Source: Alligator mississippiensis (lineage: Eukaryota; Chordata; Crocodylia; Alligatoridae). From it: a stretch of 64,000 nucleotides of DNA. Below are positions 37,645-47,933 of this stretch, piece after piece; the first letter of the stretch is position 1, and each line of letters begins with the position of its first letter. The stretch is taken from positions 305,242,956-305,306,955 of the forward strand of contig NC_081824.1 of the NCBI RefSeq assembly GCF_030867095.1. The letters run 5' to 3'. The position numbers were made by a program, and so were the translations under genes. The notes beneath the pieces are model-generated. The model worked only from the letters and a program-made list of their open reading frames with translations. It made no database searches and had not been told where the DNA came from.

Positions 37645-38130
37645 GAAAGGGACTTGGTAGTGGTGGTCTACTACAGACCGCCACATCAGGAGGAGGAGTT
37701 GGACATCAAATTCTCCATACGGTCAAGGGGCATGGTTGTCACAGGTGCCCTAAACTACACAGACATCAGCGTGGAGAAGCAGTCAGCTAGATCCAACCGT
37801 TCACATAGGTTCTTAACCTGCATACAGGACCTTCACCTAACACAAGAGGTATACGGTCCCACCAGGGGAAACGCCTTACTGGACTTGGTCCTGGCTACAC
37901 GGGATGATTTGGTGGGGGATCTACTGACATGAGGTAACCTAGGGGACAGTGATCATCACTTGATTGAATTCACTATCTGGCATAGGGTGGGAAAGATAAC
38001 CAGTAGGGCAGAAGTGCTAGACTTCAGAAAGGCTAACTTCAGTGTGCTCAGGAGATTAGTTAGCGAGGCACTGAAGAACAGGAGAATTGGTGAGATGGGA
38101 GTCCAGGAAGAGTGGTCATTCCTAAAGGTA
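37645..38130 (+). pseudogene. CR1 apurinic endonuclease C-terminal half (broken)
   Basis: The frame reads VVVVYYRPP, then GPTRGNALLDLVLATRDD, an in-frame TGA at 37930-37932, then GNLGDSDHHLIEFTIW. The SDH at 37948-37956 is the conserved catalytic Ser-Asp-His end of the APE-type endonuclease that nicks target DNA for target-primed reverse transcription. The N-terminal half with its metal-binding Asn and Glu residues is missing. Several codons were also lost after the LD.KFS region, where other CR1 copies have a longer segment. It is followed directly by the linker to the polymerase, with a frameshift near 38185. Confidence 0.85.
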
Positions 38131-38184
38131 GCAGTCCTCCGGGTGCAGAAGGATACAATCCCTTGTGCAGGAAAGGGGGCAAAG

Positions 38185-39752
38185 GGGCCAAGAAACCCTT
38201 TTGTCTGAACAGGGAAATCCAGGAAAGCCTTGGGGCAAAAAAAGAGGCATGTAGGCTGTGGAAGCAGGGGGTAGCTACCAAGGCAGAGTATACCTACTTG
38301 GCCTGCACTTGCAGGGAGGCAGTCAGAAAGGCCAAAGCAGAAATGGAACTTAGGCTGGCAACAAAAATTAAAGACAACAAAAAGTCCTTCTTCAGGTACA
38401 TAGGGAGCAAAAAGAAGGTGCAGGGTAGCATAGGACCCCTACAAAACAAACAAGAGCAATTAGTGACAAATAGAGGGGACAAAGCTGAGCTCTTCAATAA
38501 GTTTTTTGTCTCTGTATTCATGAACTCGGATCAGGACAAATGTCCCAATTGGATCATAGACAGGCATAAAGCCCATCAACTGTTAGCACCGACTTAGTGA
38601 AGAGACACTTGGAGGGGCTGGATGTGTTTAAGTCAGCAGGCCCGGATGATCTTCATCCAAGGGTGCTGAAGGAATTGACTGGTGTCATAGCAGAGCCATT
38701 GGCATGACTGTTCGAGCACACATGGTGCTTGGCTGAGGTCCCAGAGGTCTAGAATAGGGCCAGTGTAGTCCCTATTTTCAATAAGGGGAGGGAGGAGGAT
38801 CTGGGTAATTATAGACCAGTTAGTGTCACCTCTATCCTCAGGAAAACCTTTGAAAAAATTATTAAGGATCCCATTTGTGGGAGTCCAGCAGGGAAAGCAA
38901 TGCTAAAAGGCAACCACCACGGATTTATAGCAGGTAGCTCCTGACTGACTAATCTTGTTTCTTTTTACAACCAGGTCACAAAATACTTAGATGCAGGAAT
39001 TGAGGTGGATGTCATCTACTTGGATTTTAAGAAGGCCTTCGATACAGTATCTCATTATATTCTTATAGATAAACTGAGTGACTGATGTAGATGATTACAC
39101 GGTCAGGTGGGTGGCAAATTGGCTTAGGGGTCGCACCCAGAGAGTGGTGGTGGATGAGTCGGTATTGACCTGGAAAGATGTGGGGAGTGGAGTCCCACAA
39201 GGCTCGATCCTTGGACCAGTGTTTTTCAATGTCTTCATCAGTGACTTGGATGAGGGCGTGGAAAGCACTCTGTCCAAATTCACAGATGATTCCAAATTTT
39301 GGGGTAAAGTTAACACACCAGAGGGTAGAGTATGAATCCAGGTGGATCTGAACAGGTTGGAAAAGTGGGCAGAACAGAATCGGATGCAGTTCAATAAGGA
39401 CAAATGCAAGGTGCTGCACCTAGGGAGAAGGAATCACCAGCGCACTTACAGGCTGGAGGAGGACTTTCTCAGCAGCACAACAGCAGAAAGGGATCTTGGA
39501 GTCACTGTTGACTCCAACATGAACATGAGTCGTCAGTGTGATGAAGTGATTAGTAAAGCTAACCGCTCTTTATCATGCATTAGCATGTGCATGACAAACA
39601 GGTCCAAGGAGGTGATACTTCCCCTTTATGCAACATTGGTCAGGCCGCAGTTGGATTACTGTGTCCAGTTTTGGGCACCACACTTCAAGAAGTATGTGGA
39701 CAACCTCAAGAGGGTTCAGAGGAGGGCCACTCATATGGTTAGGGGCCTGTAG
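38185..39752 (+). pseudogene. CR1 reverse transcriptase (broken)
   Basis: Linker sequence KPFCLNREIQESLGAKKEA is followed by polymerase motifs in shifting frames: KSAGPDDLHPRVLKEL near 38630, YRPVSVTSILRK near 38810, the first catalytic Asp in [13 protein letters not shown] at 39017-39055, then [20 protein letters not shown] near 39188, and the catalytic box. That box reads FTDD at 39279-39290 where CR1 normally has FADD. The C-terminal region continues through WAEQNRMQFNKDKCKVLHLG to a stop after HMVRGL at 39752. At least three stops and several frameshifts (for example near 38597, 38706, 39084 and 39335) make it non-functional. Confidence 0.9.
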
Positions 39753-40231
39753 GCAAAGCCCTACGAGGAGAGATTGAGGGACCTGGATCTCTTCAGCCTC
39801 CACAAGGGGGGGGGGGGTAAGAGACAGCAAGGAATGCTCTGTTTACCAGGGCACCCCTTGGGGTAACTAGGAACAATGGCCACGAACTGATGGACAGCAG
39901 ATTTAGGCTAGATATCAGGAAAAACTTCTTCACAGTAAGGGTGGCCAAATTTTGGAATGGGCTTCCAAGAGAGGTGGTGCTCTCCCCTACCTTAGGGGTC
40001 TTTAAGAGGAGGCTAGACATACACCTGGCTGGGGTCATCTGAACCTAAAGCTCTTTCCTGCCCAGGGCAGGGGGTCAGACTCAAAGATCTGCTAAGGTCC
40101 CTTCTGACCCAAACATCTATTAATCTATGGTTTAGATGAATGTTCTGACTACTCCAGTGTTGTTTACATGCCTGATTTTCAAAGATGTTAAGGAACTAAT
40201 TAATTTTATTTCATATCTCCTCAAAATGCAT

Positions 40232-40292
40232 ATGGAACCCATGATCTCCCTCTTCCAAGGGAGTGCCCTAATCACTGGGTTACAAAGTCAGG
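40232..40292 (-). mobile_element. tRNA-derived SINE fragment
   Basis: On the minus strand GTAACCCAGTGATTAGGGCA forms an A-box-like half and GATCATGGGTTCCA a B-box, separated by CTCCCTTGGAAGAGG. This is a tRNA-type SINE head in a degenerate copy, not a tRNA gene, since the acceptor stem does not pair. Confidence 0.6.
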
Positions 40293-40437
40293 TTCCCCCT
40301 TGTTTTCTCTCTCTCTGACCCATGAATATTTTTACAATGGCCCAGCTTCAACAGGAGGGGTACAGTGTCCCCAACTGGCCTTGTTCCTAACCTGGGGTAT
40401 AAAGCACCTTCATGGAAGGTGTGAGATGTTGGTTTGA

Positions 40438-40500
40438 ACAGTCCCAGGCTGAGGAAGGCCTAAAACCCAGATCTTCTGCTTCCTGCGTGAGTGGACTATT
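40438..40500 (-). mobile_element. tRNA-type SINE fragment, interrupted at 40501
   Basis: On the minus strand CACGCAGGAAGCAGAAGATC then TGGGTTTTAGGCC resembles the B-box side of the same SINE type as at 40232. Its A-box side appears cut by the insertion of the element at 40502-41201. Confidence 0.4.
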
Positions 40501-40501
40501 A

Positions 40502-41201
40502 CCATATTTACTCGAATCCAAGATAAGGTTCCTTCCTCTACCCCCCACACCATTCAACATGGAGAAAATAGCTCCTCGTCTTGGATTCAAGTACAAGGGG
40601 GAGAAGGGGCAGGCAGCAGCTGCAGCTCTCTAGCCCTGACCCAGGTTCAGGGCCAGAGTCAAGGCACAGCAGCTGCCTGCCCCCTCATATGCCTACCCCC
40701 TCCTTACTGTCAGGTGCAGCTCTGGCTACATTTTCAGCCAATCAGAAGCAGTGGAGCTCTGGCCCTGGGATACTGCTGTGTGGTTGGGCAGGGGCCACAC
40801 TTTCATGTATTCAGATGCTGGAGCTACATCTGACAGTAAGGAGTGCTGGGGAGGGGAATCAGGCAGAGAATGTGGGGGGCAGGCACTGGGGGACCAGGTG
40901 GCAGGGAGAGCTGGCACCATGGGGGGAGCAGGCTGCAGGGGGAAGAAGTGGGTGGGGGGCAGAGGGCAAGGGTGCTGCCTGGATCCCCCAGTTACTTGAC
41001 CCCCCAGCTATCTGCCCCCCTATCACTGCTTTCCCTGCTGTAGTAAGGGTGGGGGGGGGAGTTAATTTGATAAATATCTTTGATAATTAGATTCTCTACC
41101 TGGAAAACTGAAACAAAATTAATCACATTTCCATGTATGGAATCTAATTATTGGTTGGGTCATCTTAAATTTATAGTCATCTTGGATTCAGGTAAATATG
41201 G
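40502..41201. mobile_element. 700-bp TA-flanked inverted-repeat element
   Basis: The left end is CCATATTTACTCGAATCCAA and the reverse complement of the right end is CCATATTTACCTGAATCCAA: 18 of 20 bases match. TA lies at 40500-40501 and 41202-41203. This is a Tc1/mariner or pogo-like non-autonomous element. The interior is GC-rich and includes an inner inverted pair, CCTCCTTACTGTCAG at 40699 and CTGACAGTAAGGAGTG at 40829, around a CAGCTCTGG..TGGAGCT block. The 169-codon ORF at 40581-41090 has no domain and is a by-product of composition. Confidence 0.82.
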
Positions 41202-41539
41202 TATGTAAAAGTGGGCACTGCCATCACTGTTTTCCAATTAAAATAGTTATGCTTGCTATGTTTTGTGATTAAGTCAATTCTTTTGAGGTGTTTTATATAT
41301 GGTCTGCTTAGGGGGCTTAGAGGGAAAGCTCCGTCTTCCCCTGGACTGGCCCTTGATGTGTTATAGACAAGCCCTTCATCATTAGAGTGAGTTTCTGTGG
41401 ATCATTCACTTCCACTTAGATACCTAATTCTATCTGCTTCACTTTAGGCTTCAAATTCCTTTTTTGGATCTGACCCATAACTCCTCATTAGAGTAAAAGT
41501 GTGGTCAGAAATGTCAAAATGTAAGAGAAGGAGTTATAT

Positions 41540-41856
41540 CAGTGGTCTCCAAACTTTTTATGGTGGAGATCACTTTTTATAAGTAAAGGACACCTGAGGA
41601 ACTACTGCTCTGGCCCCCGGCCCCTACCCCACCCCAGCCCCTGCTGTGCCCCATGCCCCGCCCCCTCACCTCCTGGACAAGCCGCCCAGGCTCTGACACC
41701 ACTCATCCAGCCTGGCCCAGGTGGCAGGGGGTGTGGCTCAGCCCAGCCATGTGCATCCCACTGCTCCCAACTGTGGAGCCTCTGACAGACTGAGATCAAC
41801 TGTCAGAGGCTTTATGATTGACCAGTTGATCAAGATCGACTGGTTGGTGACCACTG
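41540..41856. mobile_element. 317-bp non-autonomous hAT element
   Basis: The left end CAGTGGTCTCCAAACTTT and the reverse complement of the right end CAGTGGTCACCAACCAGTC form the inverted ends. Flanks are AGTTATAT (41532-41539) and AGTTATAC (41857-41864), an 8-bp duplication with one mismatch. The AGATCAC / AGATCGAC words near each end are typical of widespread amniote hAT elements. The interior is C-rich and non-coding. Confidence 0.85.
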
Positions 41857-42603
41857 AGTTATACTAATGGTATCTCCTTAGACACCTTAGGAGTTCTTCA
41901 GCACAATGGTTTTGGTTGTCCCTACTAAAGCAGTGGTTGATGGGAATCACAGCTGTGAAAGAGGCATCATAAGACTGAAAAAATGGGAGGACTGAAACCA
42001 GAAAACTCAGAGGAAATCTCAGAATCATGGTTTTATCCTTTTGTCTCTGCCATTCACTGTGCAAAAGTGGTAGTAGTTATATCCTGTAAGCAGAGTGAGT
42101 CCTTTTAGGCACTGGCATTGATAAACATAGGTACCTACATGAACAAGGTAGATTTGTCTCTAAGAGATTTTTCCTCATTTAGAGATGTAACAGAGTTTGT
42201 AAATGTTTGGAAGGTAAATGCACATTCATTCACAATTTTAGTTAAAACATTTTTGTTCTTCAGAAGCAGATGCACAGAATCATGGAAAATTCCATTTCAG
42301 CATAAACCTCATAAGATTTTATCCAGGTCATGCCAAATATATTCTAATTCAGCACTCGCAAGTGAAAAAGTGTGAACTTACAAATTGGAGTTCAACAGAA
42401 GATGTCCTGGTAGAAATGAATCTGGAATATATTTACATAATTAGAAGTGGTACGAACCTCATTCTGATTCATAATCAAGTAATACACTAACTGCTGGGAT
42501 TAGGAGAGAATGACCAAATTCTTCTCCAGATATTTCCTAACTGGTTGTTGCATGGTTTCTTGTACTTTCTTCTGAAGTAACTGCTCCTACTGTCAGACAT
42601 AGT

Positions 42604-43119
42604 GGGTGTGTCTACACAAGATATTTACTGGTGAGCGGACTAATCAACTCCATAGTAAACATCTTGGTGTATACACGTGCAGCCCTATTAGGGTGCAGGA
42701 AACAAATAAATGCTGCAGCAGGGTTGTACATGTAAATACAAGTACTACCCTGCTGTGGAGTTTTTTCATGTGCAGCAGGCCACATGTGGACACTGGCCCG
42801 GCTAGCTGAGACATGAGGGTGCTTCAGTGCATGGGCTGTCTGCCAGCTAGCCCTACGGGCTAAAGCACCCTCATGCCCCAGCCAGTCCCTCTGCAGCACA
42901 TTGGGCCTGGTTGGAGCAGTCCCAGGCTGGCAGGCTGACCCTGGGGCCCCCTGCCAGCCAGGGCTGCTCTGACTGGGCTCTGCATGCTGTGCATGAATAA
43001 ACTCTGGAGTTGATTGCTCCTGGGCGCACATTCAAATGGCATGTGTGGGAGGAAAAAACTCTGGAATAATAAGCTCTGGAGTTTATTCAAGTGCACTAAT
43101 TACACGTGTAGATGCACCC
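42604..43119. mobile_element. 516-bp MITE, GGGTGTGTCTACAC ends
   Basis: The left end GGGTGTGTCTACACAAG and the reverse complement of the right end GGGTGCATCTACACGTG match at most positions. AGT flanks both ends (42601-42603 and 43120-43122), a 3-bp duplication. Interior inverted words include ACTCTGGAGTTGATT / AATAAGCTCTGGAGTTTATT and GGTTGTACATGTAAATAC / GTACTACCCTGCTG. It has no coding capacity; the 139-codon minus-strand ORF has no domain. The ends resemble those at 4384 and 47482. Confidence 0.75.
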
Positions 43120-43122
43120 AGT

Positions 43123-44550
43123 ATAGCGTACTGGAGGAACCATTGATCTCTTTCAGGTTGCTATTCCTAGAAAACGCGTTAGCTTTCTCCAGTACAGAAA
43201 GAAAGAGATTCTGCTTTCCAACTCTCTCAACAGCTGCAGCAGCACTAGGAGTTCTGTGAAGTCAACAGAAATACATAGTGTCTTTTGCTATTTACACAAC
43301 AAAAACATGCAGAGACCAAAAGGATACACTTTGGCTCCAATAGCCACATTTAGTAAATATATACAAATGTGTAAGGCCTAGCACCACCCATACTGCTGCT
43401 ATGGTATGTAGGTTAGGATTTAGAAGCTACCAGAAACTAATAAGCTAGGTTACTACATGCCCACTCCATACGTTCTCTAAAACAGGAAGGGTCAAAGAGT
43501 GGGCCAGGTTCTATTCTCTGTTACACTGGCTTAAATCCAGAGTAACTTAATCTATATTTTATTTCTAGTTCCAGTTGTCAATAGAGAGTGAATGAGATCA
43601 AAATTTGGCCCTGGATATCAAGGGGATATACCTCTGTATTGAAGATGAAGGTAAAGATAGGCCAGAGTATACTACCCATCAGCCAGGTTCAGCTTATGGT
43701 GGAATTCCGACAACCCTTATTTTAGGAGAACGTTATATTTGGATGCTTGTAAAGTTTGTAGATGTAGAATGGGTAATTTGTGTTTTGTGAAGACTTTACA
43801 AATACCATGAAAATAAAACAGCTATTGAGCTCATCAAGAAGCAAGATTCTCCTTTTCCAGATATTGGAAAAAGTGCATATTGGAAAAAGTTTTGAAACAT
43901 ATATCCTCAAACAAAATTTGCAAGGTCAAAGATATATCTTTATGGGGACTATGCCTTCAGGGAGGAAGAATCTGCTTGGTACCAAGAATGAGGGATCAAT
44001 CACTGATACTTTTGAATGTATGGGGATGGCCTGGAAAATGAGGAGAGATTTGGGCTCATACCTTCAGCTAAAATAAGCTTGAAGCCAGTATAGCTATGCT
44101 CATTTATACTGACTGATGATTTGATTTTTAGGTATTCTGATGCATGGTTGGTATATGCAAGTGGGGAGAAATGTGCAGCTCTCCTGATTGTGTAATGAGC
44201 ATCAATATTGTATTTTTAAATCAATGGCAAGGTGGCTTAAGCTCAGGAGAGGTGTTCTTTTTTTGTGTCTATAGCGGAAATAAAAAATGAAATCAAAATA
44301 CATGAAATAAAAAACAAATAAGAACTTAAGTCTTCACATAATGAATACTGTGGCTAAGACTATTATTTATAAATTACATTCCAGGCTCCTGACAGGCAAC
44401 CCAACTGATATATTTCTAGAATCCTTAAATATTTTTAAAGCTTCTCTTACTAGACCTGATAAGCTAGCACCTAACTTGAAGGTTAGGGAGTGTCTCTTGA
44501 AGAAGGAAGGACAGCAAGATCATGATAGAGTAGCTTTAGAAGTTTAAGAG
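43123..44550. other. Non-coding stretch, no gene recognised
   Basis: Short ORFs only. GTTACACTGGCTTAAATCCA at about 43521 is a word common in old sauropsid dispersed repeats, but no element could be delimited. Confidence 0.4.
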
Positions 44551-44558
44551 CTAGCTAT

Positions 44559-45656
44559 TAGGTCTGCACGAAGTGGCTAGCATTCACTTCGGATTCGGAT
44601 TCGGCCGATTTGGGGGACAGCAATTCAATTCGGCGATTCGAATCACAGTCCCAAATCGAATTGGCTGAGTCTGATGCAGAGATTCAAAGAATCTCTGAAT
44701 CTCCAAATCACCCAGGCCTATCCCCCAACCAATCTCGGAGGCCCGTCAATGGCTGTCCCGCCCGCCCCAGCTCCTGGCACTTTGGAAAAAAAAAGCCCCC
44801 ACTCACCGGGTGCTGCCAGGTGGGAGGGAGTGATCCCCGCTGTCCCCCACTGCCCCATGCTGTGTGGGGGGCTCTGCATGAGCCCCCCTGACCTCCCCTG
44901 CTGTCCCAGCCCCCCACGGCTGCCCTGCCCACCCCAGCTCTGGCTCTTTAAGAAACCCCCCCGGACTCACCAGTTCCTGCCCTGAGGGGGGCAATCCCTG
45001 CTGCTTCCCACTGCCCCATTCTGCATGGGGGGGGACTCTTCCATGAACTCCCCAAATCCCTGAGGCCACTGCAAGAGCTGGTGAGGCCAGGGTTTTTTGG
45101 GTTTTTTTTTCCTTTAAAGGGATGGAGCTGGACTGGGCAGGGCAGCCATGGTGCGGCTGGAGGAGTGAGGGGAGGGTCGTGGGGCTTGTGGCAGAGCTCC
45201 CCATGCAGTGGGGGGCAGTGAGGATTGCCCCCCCCACCCGGCAGTACCTGGTGAGTGGGGGCTTTTTCTTAAAGCTCCAGGAGCTGGGGCAGGCAAGGCA
45301 GCCATTGGGGAGGAGGGGCTGGGGGGAACAGGCAAGGGTCTGGAGGGCTAGGGGAGCAGGCAGGGGATAGGGCCTGGCAGGGGTTCCCCCATGGTCCCCT
45401 CCCCCCTTCCCCAGCTCCCACTCCCCTGCCCCCTACTTACCAGCTTGGAGTCTGGCTCTAGCTCCCTGCTGCAGTGGGTGGGGACTACCCGAATCACCAA
45501 AGATCTCCAAATCTTTTCTGAAGATTTGGAGAGCTTTGAATAGATTTGGACCTTTTTATAGGTCCCCTGATTCAATTCGGATTCAGAGATTTGGCCACCA
45601 AATTGGGTCATATCTTCTCTGAATCAAATCAGCACCTGAAGCTTCGCACAGCCCTA
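44559..45656. mobile_element. 1.1-kb hAT-type element with AATTCGG-rich ends
   Basis: The left end TAGGTCTGCACGAAG and the reverse complement of the right end TAGGGCTGTGCGAAGC are inverted repeats. The flanks CTAGCTAT (44551-44558) and GTAACTAT (45657-45664) agree at 6 of 8 positions, as an aged 8-bp duplication. Subterminal DNA is full of GATTCGGATTCGG / CCGAATC words. The GC-rich centre contains a roughly 100-bp module (ACTCACC, TGCTGCC, CACTGCCCCAT..GCATG) twice in direct orientation, at 44793-44885 and 44961-45036, and once inverted at 45195-45275. A second copy's left half lies at 52166. Confidence 0.75.
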
Positions 45657-45664
45657 GTAACTAT

Positions 45665-46275
45665 GTAACCCCACTGATGTTAATCCAAGTCTTTTCACTG
45701 AGTGGATCAGGCACCTAGAATGCCAAGCCTGGCCAGTGACTTCAGAAAAATTTGATCATCACATGTAATTCACCTCTTCAAGACAAGTAAAATTTGGTTT
45801 TCCAGTACATAAAATCTTGAAATCACAACCATTATGAGGTCAGATTGTTCAGAAAAGTAAATAACTAACTATATAAATAAGAGGCTCAAGCGTTTATTGG
45901 ATACAAGTCAGAAATTAAAACTCATTTAAGACTATCTTAATTGACTGCTGCAGCTATTACAAAAGAATATATGCCCACAATTAGGTTGAAAAAACAATGC
46001 AAAGTGGCATAGGAAGCCTACATATATATGAAGCAATTCTAGTGGGCGGAGTACATCTAGATTCCATCCTTGGGTGGTAGAGCAAGTGTGACATTCTGCA
46101 TATGTGGACGACTATATAACAATACTTTGTTGTGTAGACAGTAGCAGCAATAACACATACATGCATCTCTTGTGAATGCATAGCAACCGCTGATGCTTGA
46201 AAATGGAGTCAGCCAAAACCCATGACTCCTGAACTTCTACAGAGGAACAGAAACAGTAAGTGTGCCCATCTATCT
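45665..46275. other. Non-coding stretch, no gene recognised
   Basis: AT-rich sequence between a hAT element and a SINE, with nothing recognisable. Confidence 0.4.
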
Positions 46276-46281
46276 TTCATC

Positions 46282-46400
46282 CCTATAGCTCAGTTGTCAA
46301 GGCACTCACTTGGAAAGCTGGATGTCTTGGACTCTAGGCCCCAGTTGACAAGAGAATAGTTGAATCTGGGTATCACCAATTGCCCAGCACAGGAGTCCAA
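46282..46400 (+). mobile_element. tRNA-derived SINE fragment
   Basis: CTATAGCTCAGTTGTCAAGG resembles a tRNA A-box half, followed by CACTCACTTGGAAAGCTGGA and a decayed B-box (TTGGACTCTAGGCCCC). The trailing CCAGCACAGGAGTCCAAC may be its body. The neighbouring Tigger-like element starts immediately after it. Confidence 0.5.
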
Positions 46401-46403
46401 CTA

Positions 46404-47300
46404 CAGGCAGTCTTCACACTTACAGAGGATTATGTTCCTGGAAAAGGCACTGTAAATTGAAACGACGTAAGTCAAATCTGATTTTCCAATAGAAACAATG
46501 TTATGATAGGGGATTACATTCCTGACCAAGGGCTTGATGCCCAAATTTTTATAGATATTTAAATCAACTATTTAATCAACTATAAATGATATACATTGAT
46601 AAATTATATACACTATACAAAGCTTTCTAAAGCACAATGCAGTAACTAATCAGATAAAATTTTATTTAATCAGAAGGCCATGGGCCGGACACAATCAACT
46701 GATAGAACTGGAAGGGAGGCACAGGGGCCAGTATGGGACACTTACCGAAGGTAAGCTCCTCAGTCCTCACATGGGGCAGGCAGCAGCTTCTACCCGAGGT
46801 GGGGCAAGGCAAGGGCGGGGCCAGGGGCTGGGGTGGACTCCACCAGCTCCAGGGAACTGGTCCGCAGGCTCCATGGAGCAGTTCCCTGGAGCCGGTGGAG
46901 CCCGCACCAGCCCCCAGCCCCTGTCCCTGCCTCGCCATGCCTCTGGAAGTGAAGAGGCACATAGTGTTGGGGCTGGGGAGTGGAGCAGTTCCCCAGAACT
47001 GGTGGAGCCTGTGGAGCAGTTCCCCAGAGCCAGCGGAGCCCACGCCAGCCCCCAGCCCCCAGCTCCCTTCCCTGCCTTGCCTCCAGGAGCACATGGCCTT
47101 GGGGAGGAGCTGCTGCCTGAGCTTACCTCTGGTAAGTGTCCCACACCAGCCCTGGTGCCTCCACCACGCTCCACACCCAGATTGTTGCCTGCCGTAAGCA
47201 CGAGGATCCGGCGCTACAAGTAATAACAGGGGTGTAAATGGCAGAGTGTCGCAAATGCGAATTGCTGTAAACTGAAACGCTGTAAGTCAAGGACTGCCTG
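46404..47300. mobile_element. Tigger/pogo-type non-autonomous element with GC-rich core
   Basis: The left end CAGGCAGTCTTCACACTTAC and the reverse complement of the right end CAGGCAGTCCTTGACTTAC, with TA at 46402-46403 and 47301-47302, fit the Tigger/pogo group, whose ends are often CAGGCAGTCC..GACTTAC. Subterminal GTAAATTGAAACG..GTAAGTC on the left and its inverse on the right support this. Inside is a core bounded by a second inverted pair, GGGACACTTACC..AAGGTAAGCTC at 46735-46758 and its inverse at 47119-47147, holding GGAGCAGTTCCCCAGAGCC repeats. The same core occurs in the hAT-ended element at 6643-7507. The Ala/Pro/Gly-rich frames of up to 154 codons are not genes. Confidence 0.8.
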
Positions 47301-47696
47301 TACAACATAGACATTATTCACTCCCTTCTTTTGCACTCCTTTTGAAGAGGAGCTACACATATAGTCACTGGAAGAACTGGTTGGAGATCAGCACATGGGA
47401 AAGCTTCTGTCTTATCGGAAGCAAGAGTCCCAGATAGAAAAAGGGGCTCCCTTCCTGCCAGGTTGACAGCCACCTCACTGAGGGCACCTCTACACGTGCA
47501 GGGAAAGGTGTGATAGGATCTAATGTGTGATCCAAATAATTGTGCCTCCTCCCATGATAGCACATGTGCATGGCAGGAGGCATGATTGTGGGATCGCAAA
47601 TCAGATCCCGTCATGCCTTATTGCTGGTGCAGGGGGAGCTCAATCCTGGGCTCCCCCTGAACTAGCAAGAAACAAGCCCAGCTTCAGCTAACTGTG

Positions 47697-47932
47697 CTTC
47701 CAGCTGTGAAGGTGCACCACATACCTTGGCAGTTGGGAGACTGCATCTGTTGAAGTCTTCCAGCCATGGGGGTGTGTGGGGTACTCCCATGGCTGGGAGA
47801 TCGCAGAAGCTGCAGCTCCAGGCTGTGGGGGTGTGTGGGAATTCCCCGTGACTGGGAGACCTGTCAGCTGGGACTCCCAGGCACAGGGGTGCATATAGGC
47901 CCTCCTGCAGCTGGGAACTCCAGTCACGATGG
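47697..47932. repeat. Minisatellite, about 60-bp unit, four degenerate copies
   Basis: Units run CTTCCAGC(C/T)(A/G)TG..GGTG..CTGGGAGA(C/T)..GTT/AGCTG. They recur at about 47697, 47756, 47817 and 47876, expanding one segment of MITE copy B relative to copy A. Confidence 0.65.
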
Positions 47933-47933
47933 G

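Larger units (their letters stand above)
37520..40131 (+). mobile_element. CR1 LINE, 5'-truncated, broken
   Basis: A 2.6-kb copy begins inside the endonuclease (GGG/V-LYVKE region) and runs through the reverse transcriptase to a complete 3' tail: AAGGTCCCTTCTGACCC then ATCTATTAATCTATGG. CR1 LINEs end in short octamer-like repeats instead of poly(A), and 5' truncation is usual for them. Frames are interrupted repeatedly, so the copy is inactive. An insertion-site duplication is not expected for CR1 and none was found. Confidence 0.92.

Noticed and set aside
40581-41090. 169-codon plus-strand ORF
   Set aside because: Entirely inside a non-autonomous inverted-repeat element, no domain and low-complexity Gly/Ser/Pro composition.
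46282-46340. Possible tRNA gene
   Set aside because: A- and B-box-like words are present but no acceptor or anticodon stems pair; it is a SINE relic.
46666-47223. Overlapping ORFs of 142-154 codons on both strands
   Set aside because: Same compositional effect in the shared GC-rich core of the Tigger-ended element.
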